Assembly (NCBI GenBank): GCA_963978905.1
Contig: OZ022257.1
Coordinates: 28,349,274-28,413,273 of the forward strand
From: Trichostrongylus colubriformis
Lineage: Eukaryota; Nematoda; Chromadorea; Rhabditida; Trichostrongylidae
Direction of reading: 5' to 3'
DNA length: 64,000 bases
Of this stretch, positions 25,442-37,900 are shown in pieces. Each line of letters begins with the position of its first letter. Position 1 is the first letter of the stretch. The translations under genes were made by a program, and so were the position numbers. The notes beneath the pieces were generated by a model that saw nothing but the letters and a program-made list of their open reading frames with translations, was not told the DNA's origin and did not search any database.

Positions 25442-28400
25442 GAATACGACAGATGGACAGACACACAAACAACCAATCTTCCGATTTTTGCTTTCTTTTG
25501 CTTTTGATGAGTTTTAGTTTTTACCGAAATCATCGATATGAACGTTGCCATAACAGTGCTGTCACGTTGTGCTTGTATAGATTAGTCAGTTATAGATAAG
25601 TGATAACTGATGAATGCACAATCGACGGGCTGTGTGGATATAGGGCTCTCTTAATACTGTTCTCGTGCATCTCCACCCGACGTCGAAGCGCAGAAGAATC
25701 AAGTGCCACAGCTGACCATAATCTCTAGATGGTAGCCCTTTCGGGACTCCGAAAGGGGTAACTTATACACATTGTCGAGCACAAAAGGCTAAGTAGTGCA
25801 ACAGCAGCATAATTTCTTATGGAATGGCCGAAAACGCGCGAAAGGGGACCTCTTCCTCTCCTTCTCCTTTCGTCTGCTCTGCATTACTAGCTGACGAGAG
25901 GAAGAAGCAGACGGCAAGGAGCTATGGTCCCACCCCCGCAACATTCTCGCCAGTGAAGCGCTATAAGTTTGCGTAAAAACCCTGAATATGCACAGATTAT
26001 CTCTTCAGCAGTTGAATACAGTTGAATCCCACTGCCTACGTCGAGCAGGAGGTTACTAGTGAGAAGAGAACTCCACATAATCAATCTAAACAGCCGTCAC
26101 TCTATGATGTGGTTGAGTGTCGACAGCGCACTGTTCTGTATATATTTCGCCTGCGTAGCTGGACTCATGTCTTGGTACGACCTGCTCACGATGCTCATTT
26201 CAAAAGCATACCGACTGATAGGCTAAGTGCATCATAAAATGTCCTTCTCCATCATTAGCCCACTCAGTGATGTATCCATCAAATTGCCGATCAATCAGAG
26301 GTGCTTTACTGCTTGTTCCTCAGGTGGAACTGCGCTTCGCGCTTACAAACTAACACATCAAAGTCCTGGTTCATACATAAGGTATGATCAGTGTTTACTT
26401 CATTCCCTCTATCTGTTGCCTTTGAGCTTGAGTCTAAGATGGTGAGATGCCAGTGTTTTGTGAGCCATTGGCCAGGGGCGTAGGAGAGGCGAAAAAGGAC
26501 AGATTTACGCGCGAACTTCAAATCCACTCCAAAATCATCGTAAGTTACAGAAGAAAGGCGCATGAGAATTCGGTAGTGCATGATGAGGGGCATGTAAAAG
26601 CCCTCAGGCAAATGTTATACCCTTGCTGAGCATCCTTTTGACACCATTTACGTTTTTTTGATGGTTTATTTCTTCCCGGCAATGGTGGTTGACTGGCAAC
26701 ACGCAGAGCTCCGACTCGAACAGTCTCTTGAGCGAGTACTTCCTGGGTTACCCAACCTTCCCATCACTCCATAATTATTTTATTTGGTTGACCTCAGGTT
26801 GTTGCGATCATTAGTATTTGTAAGTCAAATGTGCACCGAAACAATTTGAACGAAAAACTGGAAGTGTGGTCCATTGCGAAGATACAATCATCAATATCTA
26901 CGCTGACTCTCATATTTGACGACTTCGCTAACTAAATGTATATTTGCTCGTAATAAGAACAGTGGCGGGGGCGGGCTTTGGTCGATTTCTCAGATGTTTA
27001 TCCTAGGAATACTCTCGCAGAAGCCAGTGAATAGTAGTGCATACTTCTCAGTCAAAGAAACTGGAAGTTGTCAGAGAAAGGAGGGAGAGATGCCAAGCAT
27101 AAAAAGAAGCGGTAGAGGAAAGAATTGGAAATTCGGATTCGGAGGAACATAAACAAAACACACCGTGTACACCATCACATGACCAAAACTCGCCAATCAC
27201 AAGACCTAAGCACTTGAAATAGTGTCTTAGTCAGCTCTATCACCAAAAATTCGTTTGAGAAAACATCCCCAATTTTTTTCACATGCTCAATCATTTATCT
27301 CAAGCTGCTTCTTTCAACGATCCCTTACAGCCATTCTCGTCTAAATGCTCGCCAAAAAATGAAGTTCGGCCGTTTTCCCTTTAAACACAGCTGACAGTGT
27401 GTTGTGGAGACACCGCGAGGCATGAGCTGACCTATGCAGGGTGGGAGAAGGTCTTTAGTCAGGATTGACCTTCCACGGCTCCTGCCTCGCACCTTCCCTA
27501 ATTACTTCGCACCTCTCCGAATGCGCCTAAGGGATGACCTCCCCAGTTGCCTTCGCTTAAGTCAACATTGACAGCGCAAGGAACAAAAGCGTGGATTTTG
27601 GTTGGGACAAAGAAAGATTTGCAGAATTAATTGAAATTATTAGGTTGTAAGGAACGTTCGGGTCGGTTTTTCGCGTTCACAAGTTAAATTCAAATCTCAG
27701 ATCGGGTCAACATTAATCAGCTTACATACTGTGTTCGTTAGATAGACAAAAAGCTGCTCTTTCTAGATTTGCGCTTCTCTTAGAATGCCACTAGGATTTT
27801 GAATTATTAAGGAAATTTTAATGTACTGCGAAAATGGCACTTTTTGAATGACTTCACTTTACCAGTTCTTGTTTAGCCAAGTCCCAGCGAAGGTGACCAC
27901 AAATGTGAGTGCTACAAGGGGAGGGGGTAAAGCATTTGATGGAACGTTTTGTCCCTGGTTTCAAAAGTGCAGAAATGAGGATGAGTTGCTCGAATTTTCA
28001 ATTGATCAAATCGCTTTAACTGAAACGGGAAAAAGCGGTGAGAGCCCATACTTGCAGGGAATGTCCAAAAGTATTGGCCCTCAACACACAAACTTGGTTA
28101 GCCACCTCAAGTGGCCTTGATTTGGAAAAACCAAAAAAGAGTGCCGCGGGACCCCTCAGAGCAGCTTCCGCAAGCACATTCTCCACAAATCCTCTTCCAG
28201 TGAATGAAGCAGTTGCAGGATGAGACCCTCAATCGTGTACCATTTCCACCAGTTCTAGCGCTAACTAAGCCCCATTTTCTCAAACGTCTGCTAAGAGCTT
28301 CTTCAGCAGCAGCGCTCAGAAAAAGTGGTGATCTGAAGTCGACTTTTTTTTGATTTCGCACTATACAAATCATCAGCCCTTCATCAAAATGAGATATGGG

Positions 28401-29505
28401 AATATCTATGATATTGCCGAAAGTGTAGTGAATCAAATGGTGCTTATTTTGTGAGAATAGACGCAGTCTAAGCCGATCTTCCGAGGTTGAAATCGCGAAA
28501 GCGGCCAAAACTTTCCCTACAACCTGATATTAAGTATTCATGAAAGAAAGAAAGATAAAGTCAAATGTGAAAAATGGAACATGAGTCTGAAATGAAAAAG
28601 AACTAACTGAGCAATTCATGAGGAGTAATTCTGGCAGTTTTCTGATTTCCTGATCTCTAATAAATGAAAAATAAATGTTAGTACAAGTTAAGTCCAAAAG
28701 TCTAAGTCCTCTAAGTCCAAAAACGTTCGTGAGAAACAAAATACTTTCTATCTACATCTTTCTATCTTATATTATAACTTTTATATAACTTCGAATCTCT
28801 TTTTTTCTGCTTCATAATGATTCCATTAAATTCTAATCATCCATCTAACTGATGTGAAGATCTTGATTAGTTACGTAGTTGATGAATCGATGAAGACAGA
28901 TCGGCCAGTTAAGCGAGGTCATCTCTTAGGCGCACTCGGAGAGGTGCAGAGTGTAGGGAAGGTGCGAGGCAGGAGTCGTGGGAGGTCAATCCTGACTAAG
29001 GACCCCCTCCCATGCAGGGTAATTAGGAGGTTATTCAATCTTCACATACTTCGCAGGATGATTAGGAGGTCATTTAAACTTCACTCACTTCGCAGGGGTA
29101 ATTAGGTTAAGCGTTCACTCACCTGAGAAAAAGATATCTAGAGTGAAGGAAGCCATTAACAGATAAAAAAACGAAACCGTCACAGTGGAACGGTTTTATC
29201 ATCCTCGATCAGCACTTTTCCTACTGAACGTAGAAGTGAATTTCATTCGTGTTCGTGCGTTCTCAGCTCATCTTCACCGGTTTCCATCAGATATCTTTCA
29301 AAAAACTTACGATTTGAAGCATTGTGTGAGCATAGTTATTGTTTTATAAAGGCATACAATCTGCTTTTCAAGACAGCATGCGATTTCCATTGCTCAAAGA
29401 TATCATTTAAGCGATGAGAGAAGAAACCAATCTGCACTCAAAATGTACCGTACACCGATGTTTGAGGCTTTATCGTAGAAAAGCGCTTACCTGTAATCGA
29501 GAACA
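25442..29505. other. No gene recognised
   Basis: The longest frames are 26306-26611 and 28107-28508, both minus (101 and 133 codons). The second begins at TTG, has no ATG near its start, and includes FRSPLFLSAAAEEALSRRL. I recognise no family in either. Related segments at 27420-27560 and, inverted, 28910-29010 (GGTGCGAGGCAGGAGTCGTG) indicate one more dispersed inverted pair. Confidence 0.35.
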
Positions 29506-29508
29506 TAA

Positions 29509-29970
29509 AGACACCAGAAGGAGGTAATTTCGGCCTACGGTAAAACAGACGTATTTTGGACGAGTTTAAGTGGCCGCCATTGCACAAACTCGCCAATCTG
29601 ACGCCTTGGCATGGTGCCAAGAGGAGATGTTCTATTATGAAGTTGTTCTTTCCTTTTATTTTTTTCCGTTGTTCTTTCTCATATTGCTTCTATAATAGAT
29701 ATACTTACATGAATGCTGATGTAGTTGGGAATGACCACTCCACTGCGCTGGGAGCCAGATGCTACAACTAACATTGGCGCGCGGCCCGTCTCCTACAGCG
29801 GACAACTCGGAAAGTCAGTGTGTTGATGCGAATGTGGTGCGAATACACACCACAGCGTCGCGCCTATGAACCCCGATTTTTCGCCGGTCATCGCTTTTAC
29901 CCTTGAGTGTTCGTTACGAAATGCTCAAATTGTTACAGCTTCCTATCGTTTCGGACCCCTTCCGGTTCCT
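29509..29970 (-). mobile_element. TTAA-target MITE family Y, copy 2
   Basis: This is a reverse-orientation copy of 5141-5596. Its right end in reverse complement is AGGAACCGGAAGGGG and its left end is AGACACCAGAAGG. The flanks are ATAA (29505-29508) and TTAA (29971-29974). Internal sentences, such as the 'CACAAACTCGCCAATCTGAC' segment, match copy 1. Confidence 0.85.
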
Positions 29971-30167
29971 TTAAGATGATTCCTGCAGTACGTAATCAGT
30001 AGTCCGTGGAAGTTGAGCGATTTTTCCCATTACTTTATCGATTTGGACGAAATGAGCTCGAGAACTTTCGAAAATGTCGTGAAAAGCTCTCGCTAGAAAA
30101 GTGTCCAGGAACTCCGTAAAAAGGAAATGTGCGCAGCTTTCACTGTGATCAAAATTCAACACCTCTA

Positions 30168-31430
30168 CAGGGTGATCCATAAATGGTGCAACAAAATTCA
30201 AGCATAATTTTTTTGGCCACGATTGGTTTTTTCTTAGGCTTTGTATGTTTGTACCTCTGCCAAGCCCTCCTCTATATATCTTAGTATTTGACCGCTCGCT
30301 GTCCTCTCTGCCATTCGTGGTGCCCCAAATTCCAAAAATGCGCTAGTTGCTCGCTGAGCGAAGTCAGGCATACCCCAATGGATATCGCTCAGCTCTTGAA
30401 TGTGAACCGTTCCAGTGAGTATAGTATACTGAAAAGAAGCATCACAGGATGCCTTCCTCAATGCGGGCGCCCCGTGTGCTATGCCGCTTTAGAGCCCAGG
30501 AAGATTGCGAAGAAGCGGATCGACCGCAATGCAAGCATAGGTATAGGAAAGGTGGTCAGCGAGTAGGAAGCCCTTGCATAACAATGTGAAGAGTCGTCCG
30601 TCAACAACTACACATGTACCCCTATAGGATGCAAAGGAGACACGGCTTAACAGAAGCGAGGAAGAAGGAAGGAAGGGAAAGTGTGTGGCGCTAATGGCAA
30701 GAGCCGATCAAGGCGAGCATCTGAGGACTGTGTTCACCGACAAGAAAGTTTTCATTGTGGAACAGGCCTACGATGCCCAAAATAAGAGAGTGCTCGCTAG
30801 AACTTCAAAGAAAAGCTAAGGTCAGAAGGAATGTCCATCGGAAGCAGAAGCGTAAATCTGTAATGGTTTGGGAGGGGTTGTCAGATACCGGGCGCTTTGT
30901 CGAAAAAGGGACCAAGCCTGATGCCGGAACTTACTTGAGGGAAGTTCTTATGAAGTACCTGCTACCCTGATCTACTTGGCATTTCACAAAGGAGAAATGG
31001 ACCTTTCAACAAGACGCGTTCCTGCACACAGAGCGAAATGCGTTCAGGATTGGTGCCGTACCAATCTTCCAGCCTACATATCCTCAATTGAATGACCCGC
31101 TTGTTCACCGGATCTCAACGTTATGGACTTTTCCAACTGAAGGCCTTCTTAGAGGAGAAGGCTTGCTCTAAACAAAGGAACAATTTGAAGGAACTGAAGT
31201 CATCGCTCAGGGAAGCTTGGAAAAATATACCACAAGAGACGATTCGGGCCGCAGTGGAGGCGCATCCCAAGCGTTTGAGGGCAGTCATCGCGGCGAAAGG
31301 TCGAATAGCTAACGTTGATCGTAATAGATGAAGATTTTAATAAAGTTTGTGTACAATTATTCGAAATAAGGTTGATTCTGAGAAAAGTTATGTGGTAAAA
31401 ACCGTGTTGCAGCATCTATGGATCACCCTG
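30168..31430 (+). mobile_element. Tc1/mariner-superfamily element, near full length (1263 bp)
   Basis: Inverted ends CAGGGTGATCCATAAATGG and CAGGGTGATCCATAGATGC are flanked by TA at 30166-30167 and 31431-31432. The length is normal for an autonomous Tc1-type element. Confidence 0.92.
30288..31331 (+). pseudogene. Tc1-like transposase, frameshifted
   Basis: The N-terminal helix-turn-helix reads MDIAQLLNVNRSSEYSILKR. The catalytic core follows in several frames: EHLRTVFTDKKVFIVEQ (first Asp), KRKSVMVWEG, WTFQQDAFLH (second acidic block; families usually have QQDGAPAH) and SPDLNVMDF (third). The C-terminus reads NIPQETIRAAVEAHPKRLRA. Stops and shifts break it at least four times, so it is inactive. 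Confidence 0.88.
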
Positions 31431-31807
31431 TAGGTCGTTGAACTCGCCGCATCGAGGCGAATCTAGAACTTCTAAGTTTTTATCATTTTATCCACTTCAA
31501 ACGAAGTTATGACGGTGCGACGGCTTGCGTCGATTAATCCAAAACCGGGTGTCGGTTTTTTAAAATGTGAGCGGTATTGAGGCAAAGTAAGGAATTTTAT
31601 CGAAGAGTCAACAAGAATGGTAAACAATGCAACAAAACAATCGCCAGGTAAGAACTTGGAACGAGCCTAGGCACCTCAACAGGAGTTTTTCTTACTTATA
31701 AGTATTTGCGGTGGAAACTCTTCTTGCAATCTTCCATCACGGCCAGACGTTAAAAACCATTCATGTTAACACAAGGTTGAAGAGCATCAGAACACTGTAT
31801 AACACCA

Positions 31808-31945
31808 TTACTCTTCGCTATCGCTGATTTGTTTACCTTTAAAGCAACGGCCTTCCAGGTGGCAACGCTCGCACTTTTTACAGTGTCGATAGGTTTTCTT
31901 CACACAACGCATGCACAGTTCGCAGTGCTTGTACGGCGAACCGTC
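31808..31945 (-). CDS. ZCCHC4: ZCCHC4 terminal exon (DHHC-like zinc module)
   Basis: Acceptor ATTTTTTAG is followed by 45 codons starting DGSPYKHCELCMRCVKK and TYRHCKKCERCHLEGRC, then GKQISDSEE and a TAA stop at 31810-31808. The Cys/His spacing (HC-x2-C-x2-CVK ... HC-x2-C-x2-C) is that of the ZCCHC4 second zinc module. The phase is 0, matching the preceding exon 5.2 kb upstream, whose SSCTSK joins DG in the family's characteristic CTSKDG. Confidence 0.88.
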   Translation of the reverse strand, partial: DGSPYKHCELCMRCVKKTYRHCKKCERCHLEGRCFKGKQISDSEE

Positions 31946-34900
31946 CTAAAAAATCGCCAATATGTCGTCGAGTACGATAAATAGTACAAAACAATGTTAT
32001 GGAGAAGCATGAATAGCTTGGACGCCTTCTCCTCAATATCTCATCTGAGTGTAGGCAGAGGGTGATCACTCAGTGTCGAAGAGGAAGTAGAGGTGACTCG
32101 TAAAGTGTCAGCGAAGGAAAATCGGGGTGAAATGCATGTCGTCGTCACTTGTGGCTTACGCGTCTTGCAGTGCATCCAAACGCTGATTTATCGATTGAAG
32201 CCATATAAATCTGGGATGGGGATCACAAGCAGCGTGTGATGAGCTCGGCTGCGGGAGGCGCAGATCACGGGAAGTCAGCCAGCACAGGGCCTCAGTAAAG
32301 AAACCACGGTGCCTTCTTCGCCGCAAATTGCGCCACACCTCCGCCTGAGTCCAAATCGAGCCACAAGGCGTCTGCCTGAGTCGCAAGCTTTCCTTTACAG
32401 TAATCACACATCCTCCTGAACAACCTAACGTCCTTAGTGAGCAGGGGACGAGTGGTGCCGAATACTGCCAGTAAAAAAATTTGTCTAACAGCGATCGATA
32501 AATACATTCTAGTTGTCAGCAAACCACATTCGCGCTGACTATGCTCTGTCTAATGGTGCTATGTTGTTCTATGTGCAGAAAATGCTGTTTTAACACCATT
32601 CCATCTTCCTCATAACAAGATACTAAAGCCGGTGCATCTTCACGCAACACATGCGGCTTCTTTTCAGACACATCATCATGAAACAATCGAAAACGCCGGA
32701 AATAGGACCTGCTTACTATGATCCTCATTGGGGGAGCCTCCTGCATCGCGGAAGAAAGGGGGAGGGAATAGGCGGAGAAGGTGTAGATGGCGAATTCAGC
32801 CCAGTGAAGCCGTGGTCGTGGCCCAGCCCCTCACAAGTTGTCCATAGGCGCAACTACACTAACCCACGATGAAAAACTTGAAGAGCACATTTTGAGTACA
32901 TCTCGCAACAAGCAGTGAGAGTTATCGTGCCCATTACAGAAAGTGGAGGACCTGATTAAAAAATAAGGCTCCTGACCGCAGAGCACTTACGAGTACTGAA
33001 GCCTAGAAACGGGTGTTTGCTTGACGATATCGCACGAAGGGTTACGACTCACCTGTTCCCCGATGTCGAAGCTACATTTACTATAGGAATACAAGGATTA
33101 ATAAGTTTCTTCAGCTACCGAGATAACCGTTTTAGAAATTTGTTTATCTGATGGCATGTGTGATTTGGTTGGATGGGCGCGGCTTGTGTGTGCTCAAGCA
33201 GGCACATCGAAGTGGGACCCCCTTGAACGGCAGCAAAGGTGCAGCCTGAGTAATTTCTAAAGGCCTACTTTTCCCAGAAGGATAAGCGACTGATCTGATC
33301 ATAGCGCAATGTCCCTTTGACGAGAATTTCACCACAAATCATCTGTTTAAAATTATCCTGGCTATTCAAAGAGAATATGCCTCCCCAGTTCCAATTACAC
33401 TCACTGCTCTTGAAACTTCCTAAAAATATACGACTAATTTACAGGTTCCTTCTTTTTTACATGTCTATATGAAACTTTCGCAAAGCTCCGCTACTTCGGT
33501 GATAATGTAACATCCTCCTCCTTTAGCATTCCGACTAGCTAACTAATTGACCTGTTCAATACCGGTTGTCTTGGTTACTATACAGTTTTGTGAGCGGCTC
33601 ACCGAGGCCTGATTGTTCCAAGAATTTTCAGGGATCTTTGAGGGATTAGATTGAAGAAAGAATCTGCCTCGCAACGGAAGAAGGTATGGTCTTTCGACTG
33701 GAGGGGCAGCGCCAGCACCACTCTTTGAAAAAAGCTTTTACATTTTGATTATGGACACATTTGCTTCCCCACTACATTCACAACCGACGCCCCCGCTCAG
33801 CTCATGAAAAGGATCTTAGCCATCCGTCGTTCATGCGGCATACCTGCAGCCCTTGAACTCAGGAAGATTTGAAAGTATGCAGCATCGTGCGCTATTATAG
33901 TCTAAGCTTTTTACCTAAGAATTAGTTGAGGACAAGGTGCTATGGGAGTTGTTGGATGGAGGCACTCACTGTCCCGCTGCTGTCCCTCATCCGAAACCGT
34001 ACTACAATCACCCATCTCAAGTGTATATCTTTACCTACATCTTATTTGAGAGAGGTAGACCCTCCTTGCCTAAAGTAAGATACGCCAATTCCCAGGCAAA
34101 AATAGCGCCGTACGCCGAGCATGGTGGAGTGCCTCTCCTAACTACATTAGCACGGAGAAGGTAACCCGTTCTTCTCAACTGAGGCTGAAAAAAAATATAG
34201 ACATGACTGTACAAGTTGATCGTGCTAGGATATTATTAGCTGAAGACGAGAGCACGAAAGTAAGTGATCGCCCGCAACTTAATTAGCACCGTAAACTCTT
34301 CCGTTTTTCGTTTAGTTCGTTTGCGATTACGTGGTAGGGACGCTTTAGACCTTCAGACATGTAGAACGTAGAGCGGTGCTAGTGTTGTCATACCGCCAAA
34401 ACCGAACACAGGAAAGTACAGTGCATCTCTACCCTCATATCCCTCAACAAGCAATCTAGCACTAAATTATTACAGCTCAACAACTTTCTCAACAAACTCG
34501 TTTCGATTTGGTGTATGGAGGTAATTTAGTATTCTGATAACGAATCTGACAATCGTATTGAGCGCCAGCGTTACTTAGCTCCACCATTAAGGGAGGTCTT
34601 TCAGGTCATGACGCGCTTTCGAAAAACTTTTTTCCATTATATGGTGGTACCTAGATAGAAATATAACTGACTTCCATTCTTGCTGAGCGGCCCTGAGAGT
34701 GCCAAAAAAGGAGTGAAGAATATTTTTTTCGAAAGGGCGATTTTAACCCACTTATTGTAATGCATACTCCTTATACAGTAGCGCTCAAAAGTCTTCGGCC
34801 AAAACTTTTTTGTCATAACTTTTTTGTACTTGACCAAATTTGACAAAATTTTAATATGTGGTGCCTGAACCTATTGTAACATTTCCTTCCACTTGTGTGC

Positions 34901-37900
34901 CGCTTGACACTTTTCATGGTTTTTTACAGGAATTTACTACAAACCACCGAAAAAAATTAAAGGCTTGGTAAAAAAAACGGCTTTCTTTACAAATACAAAA
35001 AGAGCATGCCTCAGAGAACATTAATATTTTGTAGAGAGACCACGACTTTTGATGACAGCGGCACAGCGGGACGGCATAGCGATGGCACTCCAAAAACAAA
35101 AAATTGTTTTTAACCACGTAACCTACACCGTTGAGCGCCAAAATAGTATATTAAGTATGTAGTGTATCCAAGTACTAAAAAATAGAATACTAAAATTTCT
35201 CTTAAATCGGTGCAGTTGCAAAAAAGTTACAAGTGAAAAACCCAAGTGAAGGACCGTTTCGCCGAAGACTTTTGAGCGCTACTGTAGCTTCATGTGAAGA
35301 TATGCAGGTGTTCCTCCATTTCACGTGAAAACGAAGTCAAATATGAAAAGAAATAAAATCTTATCTCCACCATGTAATAAAAGTGCGTAGCACTCTCATA
35401 ACGATTTCTCGAGGTATGGACGATGCAGCGGTCGGATGGCTCACTAGATACGACGATGGGCTTGCAAACGAACAAATGCGGATGAGTTGGTGATTCGAAT
35501 CCCGATATTGCGAAACTTTTGCAAATTCTTTTGCCTTCTTCTTTTCATCTTCAAATATGTCTCTTTGTGCCAAATGACTACGATTTTCATTGACCGTGCC
35601 AGTCTGACGCTACTTACAAATTTTCAGTGAATTTGGTGATCTGACTCTTTGGACCCATACGGGCCCGTAGCGCTCGAAATTCGCGGTTTCGCACAAAATC
35701 AGTGCCATGTTCTTGTTCAGGAGGTCAAACTACCCTTGGGGACACATTTCTAGCCAAATCCATATTTTGATCATAACTTCGAGAAAGTGTGTTTGGTGAT
35801 GGGTACATGGTGCCCTTTCTACTTGTAGAAATGCATAACTACCAAAATCGATGAAAATCAATGGAATATGCACAGCATGGCTGCCTATCGCTATAACTTC
35901 ACCTACAAAGCATCAAACAAGAAAGTCAGTATTTCTTGACAAGTGGTACCGTCGTCTCCTTCGTTGAACGTGCAGTCGAAGGTATACCAATGCCCACAGT
36001 ACAATTTTTCGAATTTGGGTTCAAACTTCGATTGGGCAGAAACATCCCTAGGGGTAGTTCGACCTCCTGAACACGAATATCAAATTCGTTTCGCGAAAAA
36101 CGCCTCGTTCGTGCGCGATGAGCGCTGAAAGGTCAGAAAATTGGATTGTCTAACTTGCTTAAAATTGTCAATATGTAGAGGGCAGTCCGGAACTCTAAAT
36201 GTGATTACTGCATATAATCTTTATATACAAATGTTTACGAGCCCAAAAACTGGAAATCTAAAATTTGCAAAAATTTGACCTCAGTGGGGATCAAACCATC
36301 AACCACGTTTTTGGCATTTGTAAGACCGCTCAGCAAAATGGCATCGGATATATGATCTCGGACGTACCCCCATACATGCAAAAAACAGCTTTCAAAAAGC
36401 GCGTCATGAGTTGGAAGACCTTCCTCGTAAGGTCACGAATGGTTGAGTCGTTTTGGCGTTTTGTGCCCCCTTGACGTTCTTAACGGAAGCGAACTCGTCA
36501 TGAGGATTGTAAGTTTCCATCATATTAGGGGAGAATTAAAAGGAACCGACGCAAATGGCGTCCACTCATCCGTGATCAACTTTCGGAACAAAAAATGATT
36601 ACTTTTGTTGCGGTTTCTGAGGTTACAAAGTCGAACGCGCCGGTACATACTGCTCATCACCTTTGCAGTAATCCAAAACTATCAGCTGGTGCCGGGCACG
36701 TTAAATCGGTTACCCAACTATGTACGACGCGCACAGTCTAGGTGCTATCCCATGTATTTAAGTTCGTGGAGATTGTTAAAATTTCGGCTCTTTCAGGCAG
36801 CAATCGCTTTTTTCGAGGCCTGCAAAGGTCGAAATAAGGAAAACTTATCCAGAGCAAGTAGTGGACACAACGCAAATATATGGGTGACAGAAGAACTCAA
36901 TCTCCATGGACGATTCCTTCAACATAAAACGTTTCAATCCCATGAGGAGTAATTCTTTCACTTGCCATGACTAATTTCTATAATGTGACGTCATGTTGAA
37001 AATGCCCAAGCAAAACAACTTCGGTGCATGATACGCACTGCACAAAATTATTCAACTTTGTACTTTGTACTTAATTCTTCGGTTCTCGAGTAAGAAATTC
37101 ACCTTGGATGTACACGATGAGCACATGAAGCAGTGTTTGTTGGCATTCGAAACGTATCTCTCACAGAATTCACAAAACCTCAAAACGGGGTGAAAAGAAT
37201 AAAGAATCTATCAGAAGCATGCGCAATAGCAAACCTACCTGTAACCATCCACGTCTGATAAATCGAACACAACGGGTCTGAGATTCGTGAAACATCGCAC
37301 GGTGGTCTTTGAAGCTTTTGCAAACACTTTGTGATTGTCATATGTCACCGAAAATGTTGAAACTTAGAGTGATCAAAGAAAGAACAGGCAGTCATCGACC
37401 TACCCTGTAGTCGCTCATCCAATAGTCCTTGTAGCTCCGCAAAACGTATTTGCCAACAAACATCGGAATCACAATGCAGCCATAGAAAGTTGCAGATTTA
37501 TCACCACTAAATATTGGAAAATCAGCACCATGAAACAGTAATATTCGAATACTGTGGTCTGCAAAAGAGTTACGAGACTTTCCCCTTATAATATCTATCA
37601 CTGATTCTGCTGTGATGAATCACGAAACAGAAATGACAACCATCAATCGTTAAGACAATAGACAAAACCTCGTATCTACGGCTACTGTGTTTCCAATCAG
37701 GGGAAGGATTCCGCTGACTTCTTTTTGTTTTGAGTTCCATTTGTGAACATAAGCTTTCGGGTATGTGCATTTCGGAGCGCCTGACAGGACATAGCCTACG
37801 GACCTGGGTGAGTGACAAGAGAGAGAGAGTACGTGGCGAGAGTGAGAGGGTGTGGCGGGGAGACAGTTTGATACACTTTCACCCAAGTCCATAGGCCCGC

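Larger units (their letters stand above)
30036..31580. repeat. Older repeat Z interrupted by the Tc1-like element
   Basis: Flanks 30036-30165 and 31433-31580 together match 56437-56810. Shared pieces are GAATGAGCT...GAAAAGCTCT on the left and GTCGTTGAAC...TATGACGGTGCGA...ATGAGCGGTATT on the right. The uninterrupted copy shows that the transposon entered here at a TA. Confidence 0.7.
31946..37102 (-). other. ZCCHC4 intron 8 (5,157 bp)
   Basis: It holds a 509-bp Tc1-like MITE (34776-35284), an old Tc4-type foldback copy (about 35400-36430) and otherwise unassigned sequence at 31950-34770 and 36430-37100. Minus-strand ORFs at 32156-32522 are open, but I recognise nothing in them. The donor is GTGAAT and the acceptor TTTTTTAG. 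Confidence 0.7.
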
